From: Candidatus Omnitrophota bacterium
Lineage (GTDB): Bacteria; Omnitrophota; Omnitrophia; Omnitrophales; JACQLI01
Length of the DNA stretch: 11,531 nt
Direction: 5' to 3'
Assembly: GCA_016204125.1 (NCBI GenBank)
Contig: JACQLI010000079.1
Location: 1 to 11,531 of the forward strand
Shown here: in pieces, positions 1 to 7,567 of the stretch
How positions within the stretch are numbered: position 1 is the first letter of the stretch
Layout of the letters: the number at the start of each line of letters is the position of its first letter
Program-made: the position numbers and the translations under genes
Notes under the pieces: generated by a model
Databases searched by the model: none
What the model was told of the DNA's origin: nothing
The model's input: the letters and a program-made list of their open reading frames with translations, nothing else

Positions 1-879
1 AAACCATCTTGCGTCAGTTGAGTAACGGTGAAAACCTCCTCCTAAATGATCCCATATTCCGCCTTTCGCCATTTCATCAAGAGTCTTTTCAACCATCTCA
101 AGGGTACGTTTGTCGTTCGCGCGTTTCCAGTGTCTCAACAAAAAAGAAAGCGTGTGAGATCTTGGGAATTTAATTCCTTTCCCGAATCCTCCGTGCTGGG
201 GGTCATAGGCAGAAACAAGGTCAAGATAGGCACTTTGAAGGGTCCCTTCATTCAGGGTAAATGTTGATTCTACCTTCATTTGGGCATGTCTTTGAATCAA
301 TTGAGTGAGTTCTTCGCTTTGCTTAAGAATAAGATCTTTTTTTCTCTTCCATGATTCCATAACAGAATGCAAAACTGCAACAAAGCCAGGTCTTCCCCAT
401 CTATCATCAGGCGGCCAGTAAGTTCCTCCGAAGAAAGGTTTTTTATCGGGGGTGAGAAAAACGCTAAGCGGCCACCCCCCTTGACCTGTCATGGCTTGGA
501 CAGAGGTCATGTAGATATTGTCAAGGTCGGGCCTCTCTTCTCTATCTACCTTGATGGAAACAAAATTCTCATTCATCACCTTTGCGACTTCTGGATTTTC
601 GAACGACTCCTCTTCCATGACATGACACCAGTGACAGGTGGAATAACCGATGGAAAGAAAAATGGGCTTGTCTTCCTTGCGGGCCTTCTCGAAGGCTTCT
701 TCTCCCCACGCATACCAGTCGACAGGGTTATTCGCGTGCTGGAGAAGGTAAGGGCTTTTTTCTTTGGCTAAACGATTGGTCATGACTGCCGCATTGTCAC
801 CTGCTGCTGATTGTGGAATTTGAACAAAAATAAGAAAAGCCGAAATCCCAATGGAAAGGCTTCTCAACATTAGAGGCAT
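1..879 (-). CDS. DUF255 / YyaL-type thioredoxin-fold protein, N-terminal 293 residues, probably exported (partial)
   Basis: The first 293 codons are open and run off the left edge. After an N-terminal extension the protein shows the hallmarks of the DUF255 family (YyaL/SPATA20-like): SPYLLQHANNPVDWYAW (residues 42-58), a thioredoxin-fold segment with GYSTCHWCHVME (79-89, CxxC Cys82/Cys85), VDREERPDLD (111-120), GGWPLSVFLTP (134-144) and GGTYWPP (151-157). The C-terminal (alpha/alpha)6-barrel-like half begins with GGIWDHLGGGFHRYSTDARW (273-292) and is then cut. Family members are often annotated as thioredoxin-domain proteins, and the reaction is unknown. Residues 1-26 look like a Sec signal peptide (Arg6, hydrophobic 7-20, possible cleavage after SAA). 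Met33 is where many cytoplasmic relatives start, so 783 is the alternative start, but it has no better ribosome site. The gene lies 53 nt after the DUF5329-like lipoprotein, with no terminator between, so co-transcription is likely. Confidence 0.9.
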   Translation of the reverse strand, partial: MPLMLRSLSIGISAFLIFVQIPQSAAGDNAAVMTNRLAKEKSPYLLQHANNPVDWYAWGEEAFEKARKEDKPIFLSIGYSTCHWCHVMEEESFENPEVAKVMNENFVSIKVDREERPDLDNIYMTSVQAMTGQGGWPLSVFLTPDKKPFFGGTYWPPDDRWGRPGFVAVLHSVMESWKRKKDLILKQSEELTQLIQRHAQMKVESTFTLNEGTLQSAYLDLVSAYDPQHGGFGKGIKFPRSHTLSFLLRHWKRANDKRTLEMVEKTLDEMAKGGIWDHLGGGFHRYSTDARWF

Positions 880-932
880 GATACACCTGACTCTTTTGAT
901 CTGCAATCAGTGTGGTATTTGGATCGTCAGAA

Positions 933-1481
933 TTACGCGGTCGGACGAGGGGCGGGGTGTGTAACTTGAACCTGCCCAGGCTGCGGCGCTGTTGCGCGGC
1001 TTAAAAGTTTCAGTTTTGAAAGATGGCCTTGAAGAGCGGTCAGCTCATTATAGAGGATACTTTTTAAAGAATAAATCTGTCCATCGGGGAATTCGACAAG
1101 GTAGGGTTTCCCTGTCTTTTGAGAGAAACCGGTGACTCGTGTTATGAATTCTTGTGCAGTCTTAACCCTGCGCACCCAATGTGTCATCTTGTAAAGAAAC
1201 CATTGACGCGCTACCTTGCCATCATACCGCTCACCGTTACGGATAAAGCGGACATTTGATTGGGCCAGGCGGTCAAGAAGGTACTGAACTTTATTAAGCT
1301 CACTCATCTCTGCTCCCCAACGTGTGGGAAAAGAAGTAGAGAACTCAGGTGAAGGTGTCAGGAAGAATTGACCTTCGGGAGCTTCTTGATAGTGAGAATA
1401 TCGACTGGAGGCGCAGCCTGTGATGAAACTGAGGAAAATGACGGGAGAAAGAATCAAAAAAATATGACGAACAAGCCGCAC
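933..1481 (-). CDS. DUF5329-like lipoprotein
   Basis: A 182-residue protein of unknown function. A GTG start is followed by a signal peptide with a lipobox, FITGC, giving lipidated Cys23. The +2 residue is Ala rather than Asp, which by the usual Lol rule predicts the outer membrane. The middle part (about residues 62-150) has the pattern I know from DUF5329: VQYLLDRLAQSNVRFIRNG (66-84), then a charged helix, TAQEFITRV (108-116) and SGKPY-like KTGKPYLVEFPDG (122-134). The family is a set of small periplasmic proteins with no established role. The C-terminal 20 residues are Pro/Gln/Thr-rich and look unstructured. A weak GGGGG precedes the start, and no better in-frame ATG was found near the signal peptide. 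It is probably the first gene of a two-gene unit with the DUF255 gene. The family call rests on remembered motif resemblance. Confidence 0.75.
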   Translation of the reverse strand: MRLVRHIFLILSPVIFLSFITGCASSRYSHYQEAPEGQFFLTPSPEFSTSFPTRWGAEMSELNKVQYLLDRLAQSNVRFIRNGERYDGKVARQWFLYKMTHWVRRVKTAQEFITRVTGFSQKTGKPYLVEFPDGQIYSLKSILYNELTALQGHLSKLKLLSRATAPQPGQVQVTHPAPRPTA

Positions 1482-1538
1482 GCCAAACCCCCAAACGTTA
1501 ATTGTTTCAAGCCATTGGACCGATGCAAAATCCGATAA

Positions 1539-1567
1539 AATATACCTGTTCTTATCTTAGAAGTAAA
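1539..1567 (-). promoter_or_regulatory. Candidate sigma70-type promoter for the DUF5329-like lipoprotein
   Basis: On the minus strand TTTACT (1567-1562, 4/6 to TTGACA) and TATATT (1544-1539, 5/6 to TATAAT) are separated by exactly 17 nt. A start near 1532 would give a leader of about 50 nt before the GTG at 1481. It lies in the 169-nt gap after the RND gene, where I found no convincing terminator, so read-through from the efflux operon could also feed this gene. The call rests on consensus matching only. Confidence 0.4.
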
Positions 1568-1650
1568 TAGGGTTAGAGAAATTTTGTTCGTTTTTTGATC
1601 GGCTACTGATTGAAATTACTTTAATGGGTGAAAGAGTTGGAGACACTTAC

Positions 1651-4600
1651 TTACACTCTATCCTTAATGTTACCAAGAAGTTGTATCAATTCATTCAGCC
1701 GCTTTCTAATGAAGGTGTTAAACCTGGCTGCGGTTTCCTTCTTTTCGAGCGGGACAAGGAGAAGATAAGCTGCGGGGACAACATAAAGAGTAAGAATGGT
1801 TGATATCGTGACGCCGCCAATGACAGCGATGGCCATGGGAATTCGAGTTTCAGCGCCTGGGCCAAGAGCCAAGGCAGGTGGAATGGCTGCGGCAATCGTG
1901 GAAACTGAAGTCATCACAATAGGGCGGAGACGTATGGGGCAGGCCGTTTTTAGAGCGTCAAGAGGGCTGAGTCCTCTTTCTCGCATTTGATTGGTGAATT
2001 CAACGAGAAGAATGGAATTTTTCTTTACAATACCCATGAGAAGGAGAAGTCCAATCAAACTAAAAATATTAAGAGAATGGTTTCCCATCCAGAGGGCTAG
2101 AAAAGCTCCTGAAATGCTGAAGGGTAAAGCAAGGAGTACGGTAAGGGGATGGATAACATGATTGAATTGCGAAGCCAGAACCATGTAGGAAATGAGGATT
2201 CCTAACCAAAGAGCAAAGATGAGGCTCTGAAAGGACTCCTTAAAAGTTTCGCTTGTGCCGCTAAAGACGACTCGGTATCCCTCGGGAAGAATTTCTTCGC
2301 TGATACGCCTCGCCTTTTCAATTGCCGCCGCTTGTGATTTGCCAGAGGCCACATTAGCAAAAAGACCAATGGCTCTCTCCCGACCACGTCTTGTAATCGC
2401 AAGAAGGCTCGACCTTTCTTTGATCTGAATCACGTCGCTTAGACGAACGAGTTCCCCGCGGTTATTCCAGACAAGGAACTTTTCAATATTTTCAGCGCTT
2501 ACCCTTTGATCGGGTGTAACTTGTACCCTTACATCATAGCGACGGCCTCCTTTGGTGTATTTTGCTATGCGTGCCCCTCCGATCATCGCATTTATCGTTC
2601 GAGTGATCGAGCCGACACTGACCCCTCTGTCAAAAGCGCGATCGCGGTCAGGGTAGACTCTCAGTTCAGACATACCTGTGAGATAGTCTGTGTCCACGTC
2701 TTGGAGAAGGTTGCTCTCTTTCATTTTCATTTGAATGGCCTCAGCGTATTCGGCAAGTCTGTCCCAATCTGGCCCACGAATTGTGAATTCAACAGGAAAG
2801 CCTCTTTGGGCTGCGAATCCCCGCGTTGATAGATCCTGCATGACTGCTCTTACATCTGGAATCTTGTTAAACTCCCTTCGAAAATAGGCCATCACCTCTT
2901 GCTGAGTGGGTCTGCGCTTCAGCTCGGGGTCAACGGAACGCTTACTGAAAGGTTTGAGGGTGACGAACATAACCCCCGTGTTTACTTCTCCTCCTCCAAA
3001 TCCTCCAACAGCTACAAAGTAGCGGGTAACATCAGAGCGGTTCATCGCAATGGCTTCAGCTTCTTTGAAACGTTCACTGGTAAACTCAAGGGAAGAGCCA
3101 ATGGGTGTTTGGATACGTACCAGGAACATGCTCTGATCCTGCACAGGTACAAATTCCTTTCTGAGAAGAGGAAGGATCGCGAGGGAAGCGGCGAAGAATA
3201 AAACGGACCCAAGTAAAACTTTTTTCTTGTGTCGAAGCGAGAGGGTAAGGGTACTTTTGTAAAATTCTTTGAAGCGGTTCATGCTACTTTCAAACAATTT
3301 TCCAAACCTGTCCTTCCTTTCACCGATCTCAAGAAATTGTGAACAGCGCATGGGGGCTAGAGTCAATGCTTCAACAAGTGAAAGGAGAACCGCTGCTGAA
3401 ATGGTAATTCCGAACTGAAAAAAGAATTTTCCAATGATTCCTTTCATATAGGCTACGGGGAGGAAGATGGCAACGATTGCAATGGTGGCCGCGATGGCAG
3501 CAAAGGTGATTTCCTTAGCGCCTTTCAGCGCAGCATCAAGCTGGGTTTCTCCTTTTTCTCTATGACGGACAATATTTTCAAGAACCATAATCGCATCATC
3601 AACCACAACTCCAATTGCAAGAGAAAGCCCAAGAAGCGTAAAGGTATTCAAGGTAAAACGAGCAAATTTGAGCACAATGAAAGTTCCTAAAATAGAGGTT
3701 GGGATCGCCAGAAGAATATTAAGAGTACTACTCCAGGAACCGAGGAAGAGCCAACAAACAAGTGAGGTTAGAAGGGCTGAAAGAATGAGAGTGAAGACAA
3801 GTTCTTGAACCGAATCTTCGATAAATTTCGTACTATCGAAGTTGATTCCAATATCAAACCCAGGGGGTAATTCTTTTCGAACCTCATCCACCCTTTTTCT
3901 AACCTGCTTTGCCACTGCAACAGAGTTCGCGCCCCGTTGTTTGCGGATCCCAAGGCCAACCGAGGGTTTCCCAAGTACCCGTGAAATCCTTCTGATATCT
4001 GTGAGGCCGTCCTCAATCCTAGCAACTTCTTTAAGCTGAATCGGACGATAGATAAGTTCCCCGCCTCTTCTTGTAATCGTAATTTTCTCAAATTCTTCAA
4101 CGGAGCGGGCTTCACCCATGGCGCGGATGGTTACTTCCTTTTTATCCGTCTCGAGTCGGCCCGCGGGAATTTCTATATGTTCCTCCTGAATCGCCTGCAT
4201 CACATCTTCTACGGTCAGTTGGTAAGTTTCGAGTTTTTTGACATCGAGCCAGACTCTCAAATTTCGCTCAAGATACCCTCCCAAGAAAACTTCGCCGACT
4301 CCTGAAACGGTCTTGAAACGATCTTTGATCTGATTGTCCACGTATTCCATAAGCTCCCGAAGTGGCCGATCGGTGGTCACTGCAACCCACATGATAGGCT
4401 GATCTTCAGGATTGGTTTTGATGATAACGGGCGGGTCTATCTCTTTCGGGAGACGGCGCTGGGCTTCGGAAAGTTTGCTTTGAACTTCCTGCAACGCGAC
4501 GTCGATATCGCGCTCGAGTTCGAACTCCAGGGTGATTTCAGACCTGCCCTGGCGGGTTGACGAAGAGACGTCACGGAGACCTTGAATTCCCATGATTGCG

Positions 4601-4806
4601 TCTTCAATGATATCGACCACGTCACTCTCCATCACTTCAGGAGCTGCACCCTCCCAAGTAACGGTAATATTGAGAACGGGGAAATCGACATCGGGCATCT
4701 GGCCGACTCCCATGCCGCGGAAGCTAAGGAGTCCGAAGATCATGAGACCAATCATGAGCATCCAGGCGAAAACAGGATTTTTGATTGAGATTTCCGAGAT
4801 ATTCAA
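1651..4806 (-). CDS. RND-family efflux permease (HAE1, AcrB-like)
   Basis: A 1051-residue inner-membrane proton/drug antiporter, full length for AcrB-type pumps (about 1030-1050). It has the usual duplicated plan: a first transmembrane helix (about 12-29), a large periplasmic loop, helices from about 335 to 485, a second periplasmic loop (about 555-855), then helices from about 860 to 1020. The proton-relay residues are present: Asp403-Asp404 in GVVVDDAIMVLEN, Lys929 in MGIVKKNSILLVEF, and the RLRPIVMTS segment (959-967). The porter start IPD-like GQMPDVDFPVLNITVTW is typical. Translation starts at TTG, whose T-T-G overlaps the TGA of the tolC-like gene (TTGA, 4803-4806). A good AGGAG sits 7 nt upstream. 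It is third in the marR-tolC-RND operon. Substrate cannot be read from the sequence. No periplasmic adaptor (MFP) gene is present in the window, which is unusual for this class. Confidence 0.96.
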   Translation of the reverse strand: MNISEISIKNPVFAWMLMIGLMIFGLLSFRGMGVGQMPDVDFPVLNITVTWEGAAPEVMESDVVDIIEDAIMGIQGLRDVSSSTRQGRSEITLEFELERDIDVALQEVQSKLSEAQRRLPKEIDPPVIIKTNPEDQPIMWVAVTTDRPLRELMEYVDNQIKDRFKTVSGVGEVFLGGYLERNLRVWLDVKKLETYQLTVEDVMQAIQEEHIEIPAGRLETDKKEVTIRAMGEARSVEEFEKITITRRGGELIYRPIQLKEVARIEDGLTDIRRISRVLGKPSVGLGIRKQRGANSVAVAKQVRKRVDEVRKELPPGFDIGINFDSTKFIEDSVQELVFTLILSALLTSLVCWLFLGSWSSTLNILLAIPTSILGTFIVLKFARFTLNTFTLLGLSLAIGVVVDDAIMVLENIVRHREKGETQLDAALKGAKEITFAAIAATIAIVAIFLPVAYMKGIIGKFFFQFGITISAAVLLSLVEALTLAPMRCSQFLEIGERKDRFGKLFESSMNRFKEFYKSTLTLSLRHKKKVLLGSVLFFAASLAILPLLRKEFVPVQDQSMFLVRIQTPIGSSLEFTSERFKEAEAIAMNRSDVTRYFVAVGGFGGGEVNTGVMFVTLKPFSKRSVDPELKRRPTQQEVMAYFRREFNKIPDVRAVMQDLSTRGFAAQRGFPVEFTIRGPDWDRLAEYAEAIQMKMKESNLLQDVDTDYLTGMSELRVYPDRDRAFDRGVSVGSITRTINAMIGGARIAKYTKGGRRYDVRVQVTPDQRVSAENIEKFLVWNNRGELVRLSDVIQIKERSSLLAITRRGRERAIGLFANVASGKSQAAAIEKARRISEEILPEGYRVVFSGTSETFKESFQSLIFALWLGILISYMVLASQFNHVIHPLTVLLALPFSISGAFLALWMGNHSLNIFSLIGLLLLMGIVKKNSILLVEFTNQMRERGLSPLDALKTACPIRLRPIVMTSVSTIAAAIPPALALGPGAETRIPMAIAVIGGVTISTILTLYVVPAAYLLLVPLEKKETAARFNTFIRKRLNELIQLLGNIKDRV

Positions 4807-6137
4807 AGCACTTCTCCTGCAGCTACCTTAAGGCGCCAATAATTTTCCTTTGTCTGATAATGGACGAGGTTTGTCTCGCGTCGCGTCTCAAGAAGCGACT
4901 GAATGGCTTCAAGAACGTCGAGATTATTCACCAGATTATGTTCATACTCTTCCTTTTGAAGGCGGTAATTTTCCTGAGAATCTTTAAGCGCCCCCTCAAG
5001 GGCCTTGTGTTGATCAAGGGAAGTAACCCAATTCTCATAAGTTTCTTTAATTTCAAGTTCAGCCTGTCGCTTAGCCAATGAATAAGAGAGCTTGGCCTGC
5101 TTCCACTTACTAATCGCCTCCTTCACATTGCCGAAGGTCTCGCCTCCCTTAAAGAGGGGGATATCGATAGTAAAAAGAAAATCCCAGTCGAGATTAGATT
5201 GAAAACCCTCCCTTCTTTCATATTGGGTATGTTCAAGGGATAATTCTGGCCAGAAGCCACTTTGAGCTACAAGCACGGCTCTCCATGCCGTTTTAACAGC
5301 AAGCCTGGAGGCCTCGACATCGGGCCTTTGGAGTAACGATTCAAGATAAGAGGTTTGATCTTGAGGGCTTTTCTCTGGAAGTTCTTCCTCAATAAGCTGA
5401 CTAGCGTCAATTTCTCTTCCGATCAAAAATTCAAGGAGATGACGTGATAAGGCAAATGCTCCGCGTGAACGCGCTATCTCAGCTTCTAATGTCTTCATCC
5501 TCGCTTTTGCCGTAACCACCTCACTCGGCCTCGATCTTCCAATTCGTTCCCTGTCCTCAAGTTCTTTGATCCGTTCAAGAAAAAGGGCATGGATTCCCTC
5601 GACAGTCTCAAGATCCTTTTTTTTCTGAAGAACGCTGTAAAAGGCCTGGGCAACATCGAGAAAGAGAAGTTGTCTTGCTCTGAACCATTCTTCCTTCTCT
5701 GTCCCTTTCAAACTTCCAGCCCCTGTCAAAGCCCCCAGAGCTTTGAATCCTTGAAAAAGAGGCTGTGTGATCACAAATTTTCTTTCGCGCCTTGCGGGAT
5801 CTGAAAGTGTGCTTCCAACCGAAGAACTTTCTCCCCCTCCCTTTTGAATATCTTGTCTTTCATCGGTCATGATAAAGTTGACATCGCCAAGGGCCTCGCT
5901 GGCCGCCTTATAAAACTGAGCCTCTGCTTCCTCAATTTTTTCCTTTTGAATAGCTACTGTCTCACTTTGTTCGAGGGCGAGTTGAAAGCAGTCTTCAAGC
6001 GTCAAGGAAAGAGGCGGGGATGGTTCGACGATCTTTTCTTCTGACTGACGAGGTCTTTTGGCCATAGACCAAGCTTCTTGATAAATAAAGAGGCTGCCAA
6101 GTAAAGTGAAAGTTAAAAACGCTAAAAACTTTTTCAT
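4803..6137 (-). CDS. TolC-family outer membrane efflux protein
   Basis: A 444-residue outer-membrane channel subunit, within the usual TolC/OprM size range. The signal peptide is KK plus a hydrophobic stretch to about residue 22, with cleavage likely near AWSMA (22-26). There is no lipobox cysteine, so it is TolC-like rather than an OprM-type lipoprotein. Two OEP repeats are visible. The first (about 44-240) has LTLEDCFQLAL (45-55), the strand motif TQPLFQGF (124-131) and RPSEVVTAKARM (203-214). The second (about 265-440) has RPDVEASRLA, DIPLFKGGE (325-333) and NNLDVLEAIQSL (404-415). Long charged helices fit the periplasmic alpha-barrel. Its ATG overlaps the TGA of marR (ATGA, 6134-6137) and its stop overlaps the RND start, so the three genes are coupled. 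Trimer formation with an RND pump is inferred from family and operon. Confidence 0.93.
   Translation of the reverse strand: MKKFLAFLTFTLLGSLFIYQEAWSMAKRPRQSEEKIVEPSPPLSLTLEDCFQLALEQSETVAIQKEKIEEAEAQFYKAASEALGDVNFIMTDERQDIQKGGGESSSVGSTLSDPARRERKFVITQPLFQGFKALGALTGAGSLKGTEKEEWFRARQLLFLDVAQAFYSVLQKKKDLETVEGIHALFLERIKELEDRERIGRSRPSEVVTAKARMKTLEAEIARSRGAFALSRHLLEFLIGREIDASQLIEEELPEKSPQDQTSYLESLLQRPDVEASRLAVKTAWRAVLVAQSGFWPELSLEHTQYERREGFQSNLDWDFLFTIDIPLFKGGETFGNVKEAISKWKQAKLSYSLAKRQAELEIKETYENWVTSLDQHKALEGALKDSQENYRLQKEEYEHNLVNNLDVLEAIQSLLETRRETNLVHYQTKENYWRLKVAAGEVL
4814..4818 (-). promoter_or_regulatory. Ribosome binding site supporting the TTG start of the RND gene
   Basis: The minus strand reads AGGAG, then a 7-nt spacer, then TTG AAT ATC. 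The site lies inside the last codons of the tolC-like gene and decides the rare TTG start. The alternative is a start further inside, but that would remove the conserved N-terminal segment before transmembrane helix 1. Confidence 0.75.
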
Positions 6138-6583
6138 TTCCGCTCTCTATTTTTAGATAATGCCTCATCTAATGTCTGAGAAAGGAGAGAGTAAAATCGG
6201 CTCACGGCTTTTCTCTCCTGGCTATTCAATTCATCCAAAGTCCTCAAAAGAAACCTGAGAACGTAGCTTTGTGTATCTCGAACAATTCTTGTTCCTTTCG
6301 GCTGAACTTGAAGAAGAGAAATCCTTCTATCCGAAGAGTGAGGAAGCCTTTTAAGAAACTTATTCTTTTCAAGCCGATCGACCAAATGAGTAACCGCGGG
6401 TTTTGTGATGTGGAGCTTCTCGCTTACCTCTGTCATGGATATGACTCCTAGGTGAACCAGTTGGCTCAAGAGAGCGAACTGGGGAAGGGTGAGATCAGCT
6501 TGAATCAAGATTCTGGCAAAGAGACGGGAAAATTTGGGTTGGACCTCTCGAAAGTAACGGGTGAATTCCTCCTTTTCGCTCAT
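6134..6583 (-). CDS. MarR-family transcriptional regulator
   Basis: A 149-residue winged helix-turn-helix regulator, full length for MarR proteins. Helices 1-2 (about 5-45) and the C-terminal helices (about 98-145) would form the dimer interface. The DNA-binding part spans about 48-95: MTEVSEKLHI (50-59), the recognition helix TKPAVTHLVDRLEK (60-73), and a wing with the family's typical HSSDRRISLLQV (82-93). The ATG at 6583 follows a strong GGAGGAGG. It is first in an operon with a TolC-like channel and an RND pump, so it most likely represses its own operon and is released by a pump substrate or related ligand. That is the usual arrangement for MarR relatives next to efflux genes, but the ligand is unknown here. 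The divergent TauE-like gene shares the control region and may also respond. Confidence 0.93.
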   Translation of the reverse strand: MSEKEEFTRYFREVQPKFSRLFARILIQADLTLPQFALLSQLVHLGVISMTEVSEKLHITKPAVTHLVDRLEKNKFLKRLPHSSDRRISLLQVQPKGTRIVRDTQSYVLRFLLRTLDELNSQERKAVSRFYSLLSQTLDEALSKNRERK

Positions 6584-6606
6584 GACCTCCTCCGCATGTC
6601 TCTAAT

Positions 6607-6639
6607 TTGTTAAATCAATTAATTGTTAATTATGTTAAC
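6607..6639. promoter_or_regulatory. Candidate MarR operator cluster
   Basis: An AT-rich stretch between marR and the divergent TauE-like gene holds the perfect 10-bp palindrome CAATTAATTG (6616-6625), the kind of core seen in MarR/OhrR boxes. It also holds three TTGTTAA-like direct repeats (6607-6613, 6623-6629, and ATGTTAA 6632-6638) and a GTTAAC palindrome (6634-6639). It lies roughly +8 to +40 relative to the start expected from the marR promoter, where a bound repressor would block transcription. A TATAAA on the plus strand (6656-6661) overlaps the marR -10 and could belong to the divergent gene, but its -35 is poor. Binding is inferred. Confidence 0.45.
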
Positions 6640-6653
6640 CATTTACTATTTGG

Positions 6654-6682
6654 AGTATAAATGAGGACGTGGCAAAACGCAA
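6654..6682 (-). promoter_or_regulatory. Candidate promoter of the marR-tolC-RND operon
   Basis: On the minus strand TTGCGT (6682-6677, 3/6) and TATACT (6659-6654, 5/6) are spaced by 17 nt. Transcription would begin near 6647, giving a leader of about 65 nt that carries the operator-like repeats and the GGAGGAGG ribosome site of marR. The weak -35 leaves this uncertain. Confidence 0.4.
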
Positions 6683-6734
6683 GTCTTCTGTAGTAGAATA
6701 TCTAACCTGTTGAAAAAATTGTGGTTAGGAGCTT

Positions 6735-7508
6735 ATGGGACAAGCTATTGTTTGCGCCGTTGCCTTTGCAAGTTCGATGCTCACCTTTTTTTCTGGGTTT
6801 GGGCTGGGCACTCTTCTCCTTCCTGCGCTGGCGCCGTTCTTCCCTATCGACATGGCGATTGCCATGACAGCAATCGTTCATCTTCTTAACAATCTATTCA
6901 AATTCATTCTTGTCGGAAAACATGCGGACAGGTCGATTATTTTTCAATTTGGCCTGCCAGCCATCTTTGCGGCCCTCATGGGTGCCTTCACCCTCTCGTG
7001 GCTGTCCTCTCTCCCACCTCTTTTAACTTACCCGTTTTTCTCGCGGCATCTTGAAATCCTTCCCGTTAAGTTGACAGTGTCAATCCTGATGATATTTTTC
7101 TCCTTCCTTGAAATAGTTCCCCGGTCTCGTGAATTATCTTTTGAAAAAAAATATCTCTCCCTTGGGGGAATTTTGAGCGGATTTTTTGGGGGTCTTTCAG
7201 GACATCAAGGGGCTTTTCGGAGTGCTTTTCTTATCAGATGCGGACTGCCAAAAGAGTCCTTTATCGCCACGAGTATTGTGATTGCTTGCCTGGTCGACTT
7301 GTCACGAATTCCGCTTTATGGCGTTCGCCTTTTTGGAGATTTTTCTCTCCCAGAAATCCAGTTTCTGTTTTCAGTCATTCTTTCAGCATTTCTGGGAGCT
7401 TTTCTAGGAAATCTCTATTTGAAAAAGCTAGCCATGCGTGATCTTCAAAGATTGGTAGCTTTCATGCTCTTTGGCGTGGCCATCGCATTAGGCGCTGGCT
7501 TAATATAA
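6735..7508 (+). CDS. TauE/SafE-family membrane protein (putative anion exporter)
   Basis: A 257-residue polytopic inner-membrane protein with about seven or eight hydrophobic segments, the normal size for TauE/SafE (DUF81) proteins. Both family half-repeats are recognisable: SGFGLGTLLLPALAPFFP (20-37) near the N-terminus and LGGILSGFFGGLSGHQGAFR (143-162) in the middle. The polar HQGAFRS following the second glycine cluster matches the GxxxGxGG..RxxxL pattern of the family. Relatives move sulfite, sulfoacetate or other small organic anions, but the substrate here cannot be inferred. The ATG follows AGGAG with a 4-nt spacer. It is transcribed divergently from marR across 151 nt and stops 1 nt before a strong terminator, so it is monocistronic. 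Sharing the control region with marR suggests, but does not show, shared regulation. Confidence 0.88.
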   Translation: MGQAIVCAVAFASSMLTFFSGFGLGTLLLPALAPFFPIDMAIAMTAIVHLLNNLFKFILVGKHADRSIIFQFGLPAIFAALMGAFTLSWLSSLPPLLTYPFFSRHLEILPVKLTVSILMIFFSFLEIVPRSRELSFEKKYLSLGGILSGFFGGLSGHQGAFRSAFLIRCGLPKESFIATSIVIACLVDLSRIPLYGVRLFGDFSLPEIQFLFSVILSAFLGAFLGNLYLKKLAMRDLQRLVAFMLFGVAIALGAGLI

Positions 7509-7509
7509 G

Positions 7510-7546
7510 AAAAAAACCGAAGGCGCTAGAAAACGCCTTCGGTTTT
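7510..7546. terminator. Bidirectional rho-independent terminator
   Basis: A perfect 9-bp stem, CCGAAGGCG (7517-7525) with CGCCTTCGG (7534-7542), closes an 8-nt loop. It is flanked by seven A (7510-7516) and four T (7543-7546). The A/T flanks pair as well, so it works on both strands. It ends the TauE-like gene on the plus strand and the small heptad-repeat gene on the minus strand. Confidence 0.93.
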
Positions 7547-7567
7547 ATGTCGATTCGTTACGGTTCG

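Noticed and set aside
46..771. Plus-strand open frames of 73 and 134 codons at the left end
   Set aside because: They are antisense to the DUF255 gene, whose full set of family motifs is on the minus strand.
1482..1650. Terminator after the RND gene
   Set aside because: No GC-rich stem followed by a T-tract on the minus strand was found in this gap.
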